A stretch of 54,986 nucleotides of DNA from Candidatus Cloacimonadota bacterium (GCA_019429305.1 JAHYIR010000011.1:1-54986); one strand, 5' to 3'. Positions 36,402 to 46,132 are shown, counted from the stretch's first letter. Numbers and translations are program-made. Notes: generated by a model not told the origin, from the letters alone.

Positions 36402-37451
36402 ATGATTACCAAGATCAGAGAATTATTGGGGCAAGAAGCCGAATATTTATTAGAACACAAGTGTAAAACCGTAAATAAAGAAAATCTCTATCTGCCGGGA
36501 CCTTGTTTTATTGATGAAGTTTTGAGATTATCGGATCGTCCGGTAAATGTACTGCGCAATATGCAACTACTTTTTAATACAGGAAGATTAGCCGGGTCTG
36601 GTTATCTCTCCTTTTTACCTGTAGATCAGGGTATCGAGCACACTGCCGGAGCTTCTTTTGCTCCTAATCCAATATATTTTGATCCCGACAATATAGTGAA
36701 ACTCGCTATTGAAGGAGGCTGCAACGGAGTAGCTTCTTCTGTTGGAATTTTAGGAGCAGTAGCCCGCAAATATGCTCATAAGATACCTTTCATCGTTAAA
36801 TTGAATCATAATGAGCTGCTGACCTATCCCAATAAATACGATCAGATTCTTTTTGCTGATGTGGATCAGGCATTCGATATGGGTGCTGTAGCCGTAGGTG
36901 CAACCATTTATTTCGGATCGGAAGAGAGCAACCGACAGATTCAGGAGATATCAGAAGCTTTCTCTTATGCGCATTCTTTAGGGTTAGTCACTATTCTATG
37001 GGCTTATCTTCGTAATAACGAGTTTAAGAAAGATCAGGATTATCATTTGGCAGCAGATCTGACGGGTCAGGCAAATTACCTCTCTGCTACTATTCAGGCA
37101 GATATAGTCAAACAGAAGCTGCCGGAAAACAACGGGGGATTCAGGGCAATTAAATTTGCTAAAACCCATAAGAAAGTATATGAAGAGCTGACCTCAGATC
37201 ATCCTATAGATCTAACAAGATATCAGGTTGTGAACTGCTTTATGGGTAGAGCCGGATTGATTAACTCTGGTGGTGCTTCTGGTGAAAATGATCTGGCACA
37301 GGCAGTAAGAACAGCCGTTATTAACAAACGTGCCGGTGGAATGGGTTTGATATCCGGCAGGAAAGCTTTTCAACGTCCTATGCAACAAGGTATTGAGCTG
37401 TTAAATGCTATTCAGGATATCTATCTTTGTCAGGAAATTACAATAGCATAA
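36402..37451 (+). CDS. fbaB: Fructose-bisphosphate aldolase class I (FbaB type)
   Basis: Class I aldolase interconverts fructose 1,6-bisphosphate with dihydroxyacetone phosphate and glyceraldehyde 3-phosphate. The 349-residue protein closely resembles E. coli FbaB along its length: [53 protein letters not shown], the Schiff-base region QADIVKQK, and [21 protein letters not shown] precedes ATG 36402. Together with the PEP carboxykinase next door it fits gluconeogenesis. A hairpin terminator follows. Confidence 0.95.
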   Translation: MITKIRELLGQEAEYLLEHKCKTVNKENLYLPGPCFIDEVLRLSDRPVNVLRNMQLLFNTGRLAGSGYLSFLPVDQGIEHTAGASFAPNPIYFDPDNIVKLAIEGGCNGVASSVGILGAVARKYAHKIPFIVKLNHNELLTYPNKYDQILFADVDQAFDMGAVAVGATIYFGSEESNRQIQEISEAFSYAHSLGLVTILWAYLRNNEFKKDQDYHLAADLTGQANYLSATIQADIVKQKLPENNGGFRAIKFAKTHKKVYEELTSDHPIDLTRYQVVNCFMGRAGLINSGGASGENDLAQAVRTAVINKRAGGMGLISGRKAFQRPMQQGIELLNAIQDIYLCQEITIA

Positions 37452-37479
37452 TAATAATCATATTTCTCTTAAAAAGCAA

Positions 37480-37498
37480 GGGCGACTTAAAGTCGCCC
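37480..37498 (+). terminator. Hairpin terminator after fbaB
   Basis: GGGCGACTT/AAGTCGCCC form a 9-bp stem with a 1-base nominal loop (37480-37488, 37490-37498). The downstream tail TAATATTC is only moderately T-rich. The stem could serve both converging genes. Confidence 0.65.
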
Positions 37499-37571
37499 TA
37501 ATATTCTAAAGTTTCTTTTTCTTTTAAATGCCTGTCTTGAACCTTTTCAGTATCAAATCATCAACAAGAGA

Positions 37572-39305
37572 TCAAGCCAATTCCGGTTCTAATGCAGAAA
37601 TTAGCTTCTCCAACAACTCCGGTTTTTGTTTGATATCGGAATTCATAATAAATTCTTTTCTTTGGTTCATTCTATCTTTGATGATGGTCTGATAATCGTG
37701 CATATTCTCACGAGTTGCAGGATTATAGAGATCGTAGTACCCTGGAATGATCTTATCTATAGATTCTTTCGTCGGGATCATAGCCCCGGGTAAGATCTCC
37801 CAATCTTCCCATTTTAACTGACTCATCAGAATTGCAGTCTGCAAAGTTAAGGATGTTTGCAACTTTATAGGTATTGAATCCGTATCGCTCGATTTCCAGT
37901 AACCGGCGGAATTGAAAGTATAGCAGGTTGCACCAAGCTCCAGGACATTGTAAAATGCGGTTACATCTCTATACAATTCATACACCCTGAAAGGGTTAGC
38001 AAAAGGTTCAAAGACGAGTTTTTTCAACTCATCTTCGGTGACATTTTCTGCCCTGTTTCTTCTGGTCATCAAAGTAGCACCCATAGCCACAGCAAGATCG
38101 TTATTACTATATCTTATTATTGGGGGCAGAGAATTATCTTTCATCAACCAAGCGATAGCTTTAGGAAAGCTACATTTATTAACCCAAGCTCCAAGCAGAT
38201 CACGGTCAAAGATTGCTCTTCCGTTATCTTGTCTGATATCCATTCCCAATGGTAGCACTTGTCCATTATAATTTATTAATGCGTGGTTCATGACTGTAAT
38301 ACAGTACTTCCAATCGGGATGATTGATATTTCTATTATCAGTTTTATCGAATAATGATGGTTCCCAGACCCGGCAAACTTTTTCTTCCAGATCAATCTGG
38401 AAAGCATCATCGTGCAGTACGACTTTCTTAAATCCCCTAGGTAGTGTTCCCCCATTATCGGCAGAATTGGTATGTGAAGACTTCCCTGTGCCGGACAGTC
38501 CGTAGAAAGCTATAGAGCGTTTCCCAAGCTTGTGATTATTTTCGTCTTCACAAGTAGTAAAATCTATCTCTTTTATGCCGCCATGACAAGCCGCCATTCC
38601 AAGCCGCATTCCAGAAGTCCAGGCAAGCGTGAGTGTGCCTTTCTTCCTCTCACCGAAATAACGCATTCCCATATTGAATATAACATTATGTTTCTCATCA
38701 ACGAGTGCTAACTGTGGTCCTCCAACACTATGATAAAAAGGATCATTGCATGTCCATTCATTGAAGCCAACAATAATAATATCCTGTATGTCAATCAGTT
38801 TGCTCTGAGAATAATCTTCAGCCATAACTTCAAAAGGGGTGAAATTGCAGAGCCAACTAAAGACATTAGAGGCATCAGAAATAGTAGTGATAAAAGTTGC
38901 TTTGATCATCAAGTCGGGATCAAGTCCAAGCACTGCTTCTGCTTTTATAAGATCATGCTGCTCTAACTGAAATACCGCTTCTCGTAAATCTCCTTCTACT
39001 TTTCTTTGCTCGTCAACAGAGATCCGGTTATAGAATATTCGTGCTTTAGCAGTTCTACCAACAATTTTGCCATGACAGTCATTAAGTACTTTCGCATTTT
39101 TAGGAAGTTTGTATTTTTCTACTAATGGTGGATAGATATCCAGACTTGTTTGGGAAACTCCTGGTTGTGTCATAGCTAATTCATAAGCTTCTGCAACTGA
39201 AACTTTACGTACCTTGGGATTGAGCATGAGTGTCTCTGCTATTGCCCTGATCTTCGACATATCCTTTAACTGAGGATAGAAATTATAGCTGTTCATACTT
39301 GCCAT
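37572..39305 (-). CDS. pckA: Divergent ATP-type phosphoenolpyruvate carboxykinase
   Basis: PEP carboxykinase interconverts oxaloacetate plus ATP with PEP, CO2 and ADP. The 577-residue protein has the kinase-1a P-loop GLSGTGKSS (269-277) and the metal site LHDDAFQID (297-305), where typical enzymes read GDDEHGW. A substrate-side region YFGERKKGTLTLAW replaces the usual YGGEMKKG. The usual N-terminal TGRSPxDK motif is not visible, so this is a divergent subgroup and the reaction is inferred. GGAGG lies nine bases before ATG 39305. It converges on fbaB. Confidence 0.85.
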   Translation of the reverse strand: MASMNSYNFYPQLKDMSKIRAIAETLMLNPKVRKVSVAEAYELAMTQPGVSQTSLDIYPPLVEKYKLPKNAKVLNDCHGKIVGRTAKARIFYNRISVDEQRKVEGDLREAVFQLEQHDLIKAEAVLGLDPDLMIKATFITTISDASNVFSWLCNFTPFEVMAEDYSQSKLIDIQDIIIVGFNEWTCNDPFYHSVGGPQLALVDEKHNVIFNMGMRYFGERKKGTLTLAWTSGMRLGMAACHGGIKEIDFTTCEDENNHKLGKRSIAFYGLSGTGKSSHTNSADNGGTLPRGFKKVVLHDDAFQIDLEEKVCRVWEPSLFDKTDNRNINHPDWKYCITVMNHALINYNGQVLPLGMDIRQDNGRAIFDRDLLGAWVNKCSFPKAIAWLMKDNSLPPIIRYSNNDLAVAMGATLMTRRNRAENVTEDELKKLVFEPFANPFRVYELYRDVTAFYNVLELGATCYTFNSAGYWKSSDTDSIPIKLQTSLTLQTAILMSQLKWEDWEILPGAMIPTKESIDKIIPGYYDLYNPATRENMHDYQTIIKDRMNQRKEFIMNSDIKQKPELLEKLISALEPELA

Positions 39306-39505
39306 TCTATATGACCTCCGCCTTAATTAATTGACCTTTTCTCAGTAATTCTATTATCCTTTTTACTACTATTTATTGGTAGATTCAATTCTTTTATTAC
39401 TCAACTAAACCGTAAATTAATATAAAAATCCTGATCTTCTGCTTTCCAATATCACAGAAGAAGTCTATCAATATAACTTTCCTATTTTAAAAATGAAAAA
39501 TAAAA

Positions 39506-39526
39506 AGCAGCCTGTATAGAGCTGCT
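39506..39526 (-). terminator. Terminator of the RNase G-rplU-rpmA unit
   Basis: AGCAGC (39506-39511) pairs with GCTGCT (39521-39526) around nine bases. On the minus strand it is followed by TTTTATTTTT. It lies 31 bases after the rpmA stop. Confidence 0.7.
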
Positions 39527-39556
39527 CAATATATAACTTAGAATCATTATTATATT

Positions 39557-39811
39557 CTACTCGGAAACAACACTAACGAATTTTCTACCTGATCGTTTAG
39601 TTTCAAATTTAACATAACCTTCAGATAGACTGAAAATCGTAAAGTCCTTGCCTAAACCGACGTTCTTGCCGGGATGAAACTTCGTTCCTCTTTGACGAAT
39701 TATTATATTACCAGGAACTACATATTGTCCGCCAAATATCTTAACTCCGAGATATTGCGGATTGCTATCTCTTCCGTTTCGACTGCTACCTACACCTTTT
39801 TTATGTGCCAT
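39557..39811 (-). CDS. rpmA: Ribosomal protein bL27
   Basis: The 84-residue L27 of the 50S subunit sits near the peptidyl-transferase centre. The start [20 protein letters not shown] and the core [20 protein letters not shown] are typical. It starts without the cleavable N-terminal extension found in Firmicutes. It lies 15 bases after rplU, the usual pairing. Confidence 0.97.
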   Translation of the reverse strand: MAHKKGVGSSRNGRDSNPQYLGVKIFGGQYVVPGNIIIRQRGTKFHPGKNVGLGKDFTIFSLSEGYVKFETKRSGRKFVSVVSE

Positions 39812-39826
39812 AATAACTATCCTTGT

Positions 39827-40141
39827 TTATTTTACGATATCTTTGATCATTATTTCGGTAAAATCCTGACGATGACCGTTCTTCTTGGCGTATCCCTTTC
39901 GACGCTTTTTCTTGAAAACGATTATCTTTTTATCACGTTTATGGGCAACTACCTCAGCAATAACTTTAACATTATCTACCAGAGGAGTTCCTACCTGTAT
40001 ATCCTCATCGTTTCGCAGCATAAAAATCTCATTTATCTCCAGTTCACTACCAATCTCTTTATCAGATAGATAGGGAACCCTGAGAATTTTATCTTTCTCG
40101 GCTTTGTATTGATTGCCTTTAAAATTAACTATGGCGTACAT
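39827..40141 (-). CDS. rplU: Ribosomal protein bL21
   Basis: The 104-residue L21 of the 50S subunit shows the standard start [16 protein letters not shown] and the basic [21 protein letters not shown] region near the end. I chose ATG 40141 with AAGGAG six bases upstream, not the TTG one codon earlier. It is followed directly by rpmA. Confidence 0.96.
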   Translation of the reverse strand: MYAIVNFKGNQYKAEKDKILRVPYLSDKEIGSELEINEIFMLRNDEDIQVGTPLVDNVKVIAEVVAHKRDKKIIVFKKKRRKGYAKKNGHRQDFTEIMIKDIVK

Positions 40142-40210
40142 CAATTTCTCCTTTTATTCAATCTGCTTTCTGCAGAAGTGAGAATCAATTTTTTCTTTAG
40201 GTTTTTTTTG

Positions 40211-41713
40211 TCAAGCACTATATACAATTGTCAGCTCTTTTTTCTTATCATCGTAAAAGATACGATAAGTTTCAGCACTGATCTTTTCATCCTCCTCCAC
40301 AATAACTCTGGGTTTTATTCCCTTGAAGAACTGGGGATAACCTTCCAGATATTTCTTGATAACCGGATGTATAACCAGTGTTATGGGTTTATTGTGCACA
40401 TAATACTCTGCCCGTTCCAAGCTGCGGTGAATCTTCATCGCAACTGCTTCCCTTGACAGTACCCTACCAGTACCATTACAGCACTGACAATGCTCTGAAT
40501 AAGTGTTTAACAAGCCAGGTCCTGTTCGTTTTCTCGTTAGCTCAACCAATCCCAAAGGTCCGAAATAAAAGGCCTTAGTTTTTGCCCGATCTTTTTTGAG
40601 GTTCTTTTTTAAAATGTCAAAAACTTCCGCTTTGTGAGCATCTGAACCCATATCAATAAAATCTACTATCACCATGCCACTCAGATCACGCAATCTGAGT
40701 TGTCTGGCAAGCTCTATAGCTGCTTCGATGTTGGTCTTTCTTATAGTTGTATTATAGTCTTTACTGCCGGTATAACTCCCTGTATTGACATCGACTGCAA
40801 CGAACGCTTCGGTCTGCTCGATGGCAATATTCCCTCCACTCGGTAGGGGAATATGAGAGTGAAATATCTTCTGAATCTCTCGTTCAATGCCAAAGGCATC
40901 AAATATTGGCGAGTCTTCTTCATATAATTCTATCCTGCTCACTAAATCCGGAGCCACATCTTTTAATTCACTTATCAAGTCCTTCATAAAGACTTTGTCA
41001 TCAACGACCAATCTATCAACTTCAGAGCTAAAATAATCTCGAATAAGTTTACTCGCCATGTCATTTTCATCATAAATACAAGAAGGTGTTGGTGCGATAT
41101 TTATCTTCTGTTCAACTAGTTTCCAGGACTTATATAATCCTTGATATTCAATCAGAAAATCCTCTTCTGAAATTCCTTCTGCTTCAGTTCTAACTATCAA
41201 ACCTACATTTTTATCCTTTATCTGATTTAAAATACCTTTGATCCTTTGTTTCTCAGCTGAGGAACTAATCTTTCTGGATAGAGCAATCTTTGCCTTATTA
41301 GGAAAGAGCACCAAATACTTACCCGGAATGGAAATCTGACCATTGAGCCGTGCTCCCTTACGGTTTATCGGACCTTTCTGAACCTGTACGATTATCTCCT
41401 GACCCTTTGTTAACAGTTCATTGATCTTTGATGATTCCTGAGCAGATACCTCTTTAACTTTTGTTTCGGTTTCAGTTAAATCAAAAAAGTCAGTCACAAT
41501 ATCAGAATAGTGAAGAAAAGCGGTTCTATCCAGCCCTATATCTATAAAAGCTGCTCCCATACCGGGAAGAATATCTTTAACAGTACCTTTATAGATATTG
41601 CCTACTATGTTCTCTTTGTCCTGCGTTTCGACAAATAACTCCATCAAACGACTATCTTCCAGAATAGCTAATCGCTTCTCCAAGGGATGTATATTGAGTA
41701 TAATTTCATTCAT
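40211..41713 (-). CDS. rng: Ribonuclease G/E family endoribonuclease
   Basis: A 500-residue endoribonuclease that matures rRNA and degrades mRNA. Residues about 35-125 form the S1 domain (GNIYKGTVKDILPGMGAAFIDIG). The catalytic core shows AFVAVDVNTGSYTG and VDFIDM with metal-binding Asp residues. The zinc-link region reads CQCCNGTGRV. Size and lack of a long disordered tail favour RNase G over RNase E. The gene lies upstream of rplU-rpmA on the same strand, as in several other bacteria. Confidence 0.93.
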   Translation of the reverse strand: MNEIILNIHPLEKRLAILEDSRLMELFVETQDKENIVGNIYKGTVKDILPGMGAAFIDIGLDRTAFLHYSDIVTDFFDLTETETKVKEVSAQESSKINELLTKGQEIIVQVQKGPINRKGARLNGQISIPGKYLVLFPNKAKIALSRKISSSAEKQRIKGILNQIKDKNVGLIVRTEAEGISEEDFLIEYQGLYKSWKLVEQKINIAPTPSCIYDENDMASKLIRDYFSSEVDRLVVDDKVFMKDLISELKDVAPDLVSRIELYEEDSPIFDAFGIEREIQKIFHSHIPLPSGGNIAIEQTEAFVAVDVNTGSYTGSKDYNTTIRKTNIEAAIELARQLRLRDLSGMVIVDFIDMGSDAHKAEVFDILKKNLKKDRAKTKAFYFGPLGLVELTRKRTGPGLLNTYSEHCQCCNGTGRVLSREAVAMKIHRSLERAEYYVHNKPITLVIHPVIKKYLEGYPQFFKGIKPRVIVEEDEKISAETYRIFYDDKKKELTIVYSA

Positions 41714-41833
41714 TTTTTATGTTTTCTCCCAAAAAAGCAAAACATCTCAGTAGTTAATTACGTCAAGATTTTTCGTTTTTACTTGACATCAAGTACTCGT
41801 TAGAAACTTTGACAAAAGCTAAAAATTAATTGT

Positions 41834-41910
<77 letters not shown>

Positions 41911-41912
41911 AT

Positions 41913-41989
41913 GGCGGCGTAGCTCAGTCGGTTAGAGCATCGGAATCATAATCCGAGTGTCCGGGGTTCGAGTCCCTGCGCCGCTACCA
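41913..41989 (+). tRNA. tRNA with anticodon CAT (elongator Met or Ile2)
   Basis: A 77-base cloverleaf starting GGCGGCG, paired with CGCCGCT, with encoded CCA. The anticodon loop is ATCATAA. Elongator Met and the lysidine-modified Ile2 cannot be told apart by eye. It starts two bases after the initiator tRNA. Confidence 0.9.
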
Positions 41990-42019
41990 TTTTTCTTGAA
42001 AATCAAGTGTTGTTTCAGA

Positions 42020-42096
42020 GCGCCAGTAGCTCAGTTGGACAGAGCAACGGCCTTCTAAGCCGTGGGTCAGAGGTTCGAATCCTCTCTGGCGTGCCA
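42020..42096 (+). tRNA. tRNA-Arg (anticodon TCT)
   Basis: A 77-base cloverleaf with acceptor GCGCCAG/CTGGCGT, anticodon loop CTTCTAA, discriminator G and encoded CCA. It is third in the tRNA cluster. Confidence 0.94.
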
Positions 42097-42106
42097 TTTC
42101 TATCAT

Positions 42107-42184
42107 GGTGGCTGTAGTTCAACCGGTTAGAGCACTGGATTGTGGTTCCAGATGTTGTGGGTTCAAGTCCCATCAGCCACCCCA
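42107..42184 (+). tRNA. tRNA-His (anticodon GTG)
   Basis: A cloverleaf with acceptor GTGGCTG/CAGCCAC, anticodon loop TTGTGGT, discriminator C and CCA. The His-specific extra G at position -1 is encoded at 42107 and faces C73. Confidence 0.94.
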
Positions 42185-42314
42185 TTTCTTTCCTTTATTC
42201 ATTCCTGTAGAAGCTAATGCTGGCTCTATCCCTGTGAACCTTAATCCTTACTAAACAATAAAAGATTCTTTTGAGATTGACAAAAAAACCGTTCAGAATA
42301 GAAGGGTATAAAAA

Positions 42315-42408
42315 TCGCCGAGTAAACTGCTCTAAACCTTTCGGGGCATGACAGTTTACCGTATGGTATATCCGGAAACAGATATGCCACCCGTATTTGG
42401 AAAGGCGA
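42315..42408 (+). ncRNA. Candidate structured leader RNA (three-way junction) upstream of the lipoprotein/TonB genes
   Basis: Three helices fold compactly. P1 is TCGCC (42315-42319) with GGCGA (42404-42408). P2 is GTAAACTG (42322-42329) with CAGTTTAC (42352-42359). P3 is TGGTATATC (42364-42372) with GATATGCCA (42381-42389). It ends 60 bases before ATG 42468. The layout suggests a riboswitch-like element. I do not recognise a known class; a GCCAC...GGAAAGGCGAAA stretch faintly recalls cobalamin riboswitches. Confidence 0.4.
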
Positions 42409-42467
42409 AAGATAAGAACTAGTATCATCAACTCCCTTTCCTCTAAATTAAGAAATTGGAGGTTATA

Positions 42468-43247
42468 ATGCGATTATCACTATTTAGCTTATTATTACTG
42501 CTTGGTTTTCTGATAATTTCCTGCTCAAGCAGTAGTCCTACAGAAAACGAGTTTGAAGAGCCACAACCACCAGAATTTGCATCTATTCCCGATTTTGTTT
42601 TTACTTTCCCGGGTGAATATCCTGAAGATATCTATACTTCAGAAGAAGTTGAATATCAGGAAGAGATGGTTATAGGTTACTCCCTTGATCAATTTGTTCC
42701 TATCGATGTAGGTGATGAGGAAAATATTGACCTGCGTCCTCTTTATGCCTATGAAATAGTCGGTGAGGATGATTTCACCCCTAGAATGCGCTTGGATCAA
42801 GATCTCCATTGGTCTCTCTTTTCCAATGGCTACTTATTGCCTGAAAAAGAGCACCGCACATTCATTAGCAGCTCATCTGAACTCAGACCATATAATGTTA
42901 AGTTTGCTGAGACCATTAACTTATACCGTAAGATCGATGTCATTAAGAGCGATAATGATCCGGTAATGTTTGAAGTCAGGGGTATGGTTACTATTGAACT
43001 GGATAATGATGTAGTTATCCCATTATCTTCATTTATTACGGACTATATAACAGGCAATCCGGAAAACTTCGATTACAAACTGATCGATATCAATAACGGT
43101 GAATATGATTTTAGCTGGTCAGAATTATCTAATGGTTTTTGGCATATCAATAATGAGACTGCAGTGATACTTTTAATGGATGATGAAACAGAGCCGGACT
43201 ATCAGATTATTAACTTTTTGATGTCTATAGAGTTACATGAAATATAA
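42468..43247 (+). CDS. Hypothetical lipoprotein paired with a TonB-dependent receptor
   Basis: A 259-residue predicted lipoprotein with a hydrophobic N-terminus and lipobox IISC near residue 20, then a Ser-rich linker. The rest is acidic and probably beta-rich. I do not recognise a family. GGAGG lies before ATG 42468; the TTG at 42456 overlaps that site and is rejected. It overlaps the receptor gene by 11 bases, so it may be a surface partner that captures the ligand. A candidate RNA element lies upstream. Confidence 0.75.
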   Translation: MRLSLFSLLLLLGFLIISCSSSSPTENEFEEPQPPEFASIPDFVFTFPGEYPEDIYTSEEVEYQEEMVIGYSLDQFVPIDVGDEENIDLRPLYAYEIVGEDDFTPRMRLDQDLHWSLFSNGYLLPEKEHRTFISSSSELRPYNVKFAETINLYRKIDVIKSDNDPVMFEVRGMVTIELDNDVVIPLSSFITDYITGNPENFDYKLIDINNGEYDFSWSELSNGFWHINNETAVILLMDDETEPDYQIINFLMSIELHEI

Positions 43248-45177
43248 AGTACTGGGCATTGTAATAATTTTTGTTGCGGGATTATCTATTCTGTGGACGG
43301 CAGAACCCGATACTCTCCTTGTAACCGAAACCCAACATCGTAAAGTATATGATATCGAGGGAGTAACGATCACAGCCCTGGCAACAACCAGCACTCTCGG
43401 TTATTCACAGATCAAAGAGATCGGGACAGAAAATCTAGGTAGTGCAGTTAATGTTAAGGATTTACTGACTGATCTGCCCGGACTGCGTATTACAACCGGA
43501 GGCAAAGGAGAAACTGATTTGCGGATCCGTAATTTTCTCAGAAAACAGGTCAAGATCATGCATAATGGGGTACCTATAAGTGGTGGATATTTTGGCAACG
43601 TTGACCTTAATGCTTTACCCGTTACAGACATTGAGCAGATCAACATAATTAAGGGTCCGGTCTCTGCTCTCTATGGAAGCAATACTCTTGGTGGTATCAT
43701 AAACATTGTTACTAATGAAGTGCCGCCTGGTTGGTCTCATATAACTCGCTTTTCATTAGACCGTAGCAAAACTTGTAGTCTTAGTTATACCGGCAGCAGA
43801 GGAAGTAGAAATAATAGTTTTAATTATCGTCTCGAACGAAGTTTTTCATCCGGCTACTACCTCTCTGAATCATTTGAACCTACTTACCATGAAGATGGCG
43901 GTATAAGAGAAAATACGGGTTTTTCCCGATACAGTGTCGGTATAGGTTGGAATGGTTACCTTGCTTCGATACACAATCTGAATTTTCAAGCAGGTTACAA
44001 CTACTTAGATAACAAGGATATACCTTCTTCTGTTTATGAAGCATCATTCCGCAGATTCACTTCTTGGCATAGCTATAACACCTCACTACGTTATTCTCTT
44101 CCTCTTAGATATAATCTGCTAACAGAAACAAAGATCTATACCGACTTTTTTGATAATGTATATGAAGAATATCTTGATTCAGAATTGACCAATCCAGATC
44201 TGATATCGGATATACGAAATACTACTATTGGATTTAGTACAACCTCCCAATGGACTCTATCCGATAGACTATTAACCAAGCAAGGCTACAAGTATGAATA
44301 TAGCCACTACAAAAGGAAGGATAATGCTTATTACAGTGATTGGTACAGTGGGGCTACTATTCTGCAAGAAATATATTTTCAACCGGAATATGATCTGTCA
44401 GATCTATTTACCTTAACTATTGGGGGCAACTTATCTTCATTCGATCAAGACAAGCCAACCTATAATTTTGCAGGATCTTCCGGAATTTTTCTCACCTTCC
44501 CGAGTAATATGCGTTTTTCTTTAGCTTATTCCAGCAATATTCGCTATCCGATCATGAGAGAACTTTTCAGTTCTAGTGTTGGAAATACTGATTTACTCCC
44601 GGAAAAGGCAAATAAATTCGAAATCACTGGCGGTTCTCCTTTCCGGTTAGGTAGTTCATACGGATACGCTCATCTTGCTCTCTTTCATAACTCAGTTTTT
44701 GATCTGATCGAAATAAGAATGTTAAGTGATGGTTACTCCCGCCGCTTTGAAAATATAGGTAACACTTACAATTACGGAACCGATCTTGAAATGTACTTTA
44801 TCCCTTACCCTTTTTGGCAGAGCAATATCTCTTACTCCTTCATTGTAACTGACAGCAGATCAGATTATGACTTGCTCAGAATACCACGGAACAATGTAAT
44901 TTTTTCCAACAGATTTAAGCTATCAGATAACCTGACTATTAGACAATCTTCCGAATATTGTGATGTTAGGGACGATCTTGATAATTTTAACTACCCACAG
45001 AAAATCCCCTCATATACCATTCATAATGTTAATATTCTCTATCGTTATAGCATTGCCAATATTAAGATCGGTGTTGATAACATCTTTGATACCCTTTATT
45101 ATGAAAAGTACGGCTTCCCAAGTAAAGGACGCAACTATTATATCTCGCTTGAGCTCAAGACGAATAAATCCCGATGA
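43237..45177 (+). CDS. TonB-dependent outer-membrane receptor (BtuB/CirA-like)
   Basis: A 646-residue outer-membrane beta-barrel that imports a scarce nutrient using TonB energy. It has a signal peptide (residues 1-21) and a plug domain (about 55-160) with VKDLLTDLPGLRITTGGKGE, VKIMHNGVPISGG, and IEQINIIKGPVSALYGSNTLGGIINIVT. Many amphipathic strands and a C-terminal strand (GRNYYISLELKTN) form the barrel. It overlaps the lipoprotein gene. The substrate is unknown; vitamin B12 or a metal chelate is possible. Confidence 0.9.
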   Translation: MKYKVLGIVIIFVAGLSILWTAEPDTLLVTETQHRKVYDIEGVTITALATTSTLGYSQIKEIGTENLGSAVNVKDLLTDLPGLRITTGGKGETDLRIRNFLRKQVKIMHNGVPISGGYFGNVDLNALPVTDIEQINIIKGPVSALYGSNTLGGIINIVTNEVPPGWSHITRFSLDRSKTCSLSYTGSRGSRNNSFNYRLERSFSSGYYLSESFEPTYHEDGGIRENTGFSRYSVGIGWNGYLASIHNLNFQAGYNYLDNKDIPSSVYEASFRRFTSWHSYNTSLRYSLPLRYNLLTETKIYTDFFDNVYEEYLDSELTNPDLISDIRNTTIGFSTTSQWTLSDRLLTKQGYKYEYSHYKRKDNAYYSDWYSGATILQEIYFQPEYDLSDLFTLTIGGNLSSFDQDKPTYNFAGSSGIFLTFPSNMRFSLAYSSNIRYPIMRELFSSSVGNTDLLPEKANKFEITGGSPFRLGSSYGYAHLALFHNSVFDLIEIRMLSDGYSRRFENIGNTYNYGTDLEMYFIPYPFWQSNISYSFIVTDSRSDYDLLRIPRNNVIFSNRFKLSDNLTIRQSSEYCDVRDDLDNFNYPQKIPSYTIHNVNILYRYSIANIKIGVDNIFDTLYYEKYGFPSKGRNYYISLELKTNKSR

Positions 45178-45193
45178 AATGAATTCTCTTTGA

Positions 45194-45286
45194 GAACACT
45201 CTACTGGAAAAGAGATCTCTCCATTTCGAAAGACTCACCTTCGTGTCTCTTTCTCCTCCAGTCGAGATGACAAAAGAAGGGTGTTC
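45194..45286. repeat. Degenerate dispersed repeat with inverted ends
   Basis: GAACACTC (45194-45201) and GGGTGTTC (45279-45286) are inverted with one mismatch. The inside holds AGAGATCTCT and CCAGTCGAGATGACA, motifs like those of small dispersed repeats in many bacteria. A related stretch occurs at 52078-52125. Confidence 0.4.
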
Positions 45287-45400
45287 GGTTGAAAAGACAA
45301 TTATATAATTCTGATAGGGATTGCGACCTCACCAATTGCTAAAAAAGAAGTTGACACATCTTTTGATACTTTCTTTGTAATAAAGGATAAGGAGTTAACG

Positions 45401-46132
45401 ATGTCAAAATTATTGCTAATAGTTCTCTCTCTACTACTAGTTTTTAGCTGCAGTAACGATTCAATCAAGGATCCTGGGATCCAGTTTTATAACACGATAA
45501 TGCCCCTGGCATTAGACAATTATTGGCTTTTCAATGACATAACTTATCAACCACCATATACTTGGGAAGAAGAATCTAAGATAGAAATCACCGGCTTCAG
45601 GAAAGTGACTTATAATGGCAATGAGGTAATTGTCTTCTTCTGGAATTGGTATGATATAGAGACAGATACTCCTCAGAATCGTAAAACTTTGGTCAGGAAT
45701 GAAGAAGAAGGATTGTATTACTATGGACAACAGATCGGATCAACAGTATCAGACATCAGACGACTTCTATTTATTAAATATCCCGTATCGTTAGGTGATG
45801 AATGGGAATATATCGATGGTGTCTCTATTAAATGTATCTCGGTTTCTACTACGATCGAAACACCTCTTGGTGAAATTGATTGTTATGCCTACGAAATTAT
45901 ACCGGATACCAAAGAAGATTATCGAGCTCTTTCATCAATGTTGGGGATCAATAGGGAAAGTTCTATAAGAAACGAGGAAATAACATATCTATATTATAAG
46001 CCTGAAGTCGGTTATGTAGGTATGGATATATACGAAGGTGAAGAGTTAGTATTTAAGCGCCGTTTAGCCGAATTCAATGTTCGTGTCCCCGAAGAGAGGT
46101 TAATTCTTCGAGAAAGACTTGTTAATCCTTGA
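45401..46132 (+). CDS. Hypothetical lipoprotein
   Basis: A 243-residue predicted lipoprotein: signal sequence LLLIVLSLLLV and lipobox VFSC near residue 17. The rest contains aromatic-rich strands (ALDNYWLFNDITY, GDEWEYIDGVSIKCISV, GYVGMDIY), a style seen in small secreted proteins of this group. No known domain is recognised. AAGGAG precedes ATG 45401. A weak promoter may be TTGACA at 45351. It converges on the htrA gene. Confidence 0.75.
   Translation: MSKLLLIVLSLLLVFSCSNDSIKDPGIQFYNTIMPLALDNYWLFNDITYQPPYTWEEESKIEITGFRKVTYNGNEVIVFFWNWYDIETDTPQNRKTLVRNEEEGLYYYGQQIGSTVSDIRRLLFIKYPVSLGDEWEYIDGVSIKCISVSTTIETPLGEIDCYAYEIIPDTKEDYRALSSMLGINRESSIRNEEITYLYYKPEVGYVGMDIYEGEELVFKRRLAEFNVRVPEERLILRERLVNP

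Noticed and set aside
34668-37451. A complete molybdenum cofactor operon
   Set aside because: Only a MobB-like protein is present; MoaA, MoeA, MobA and a molybdoenzyme are not seen here.
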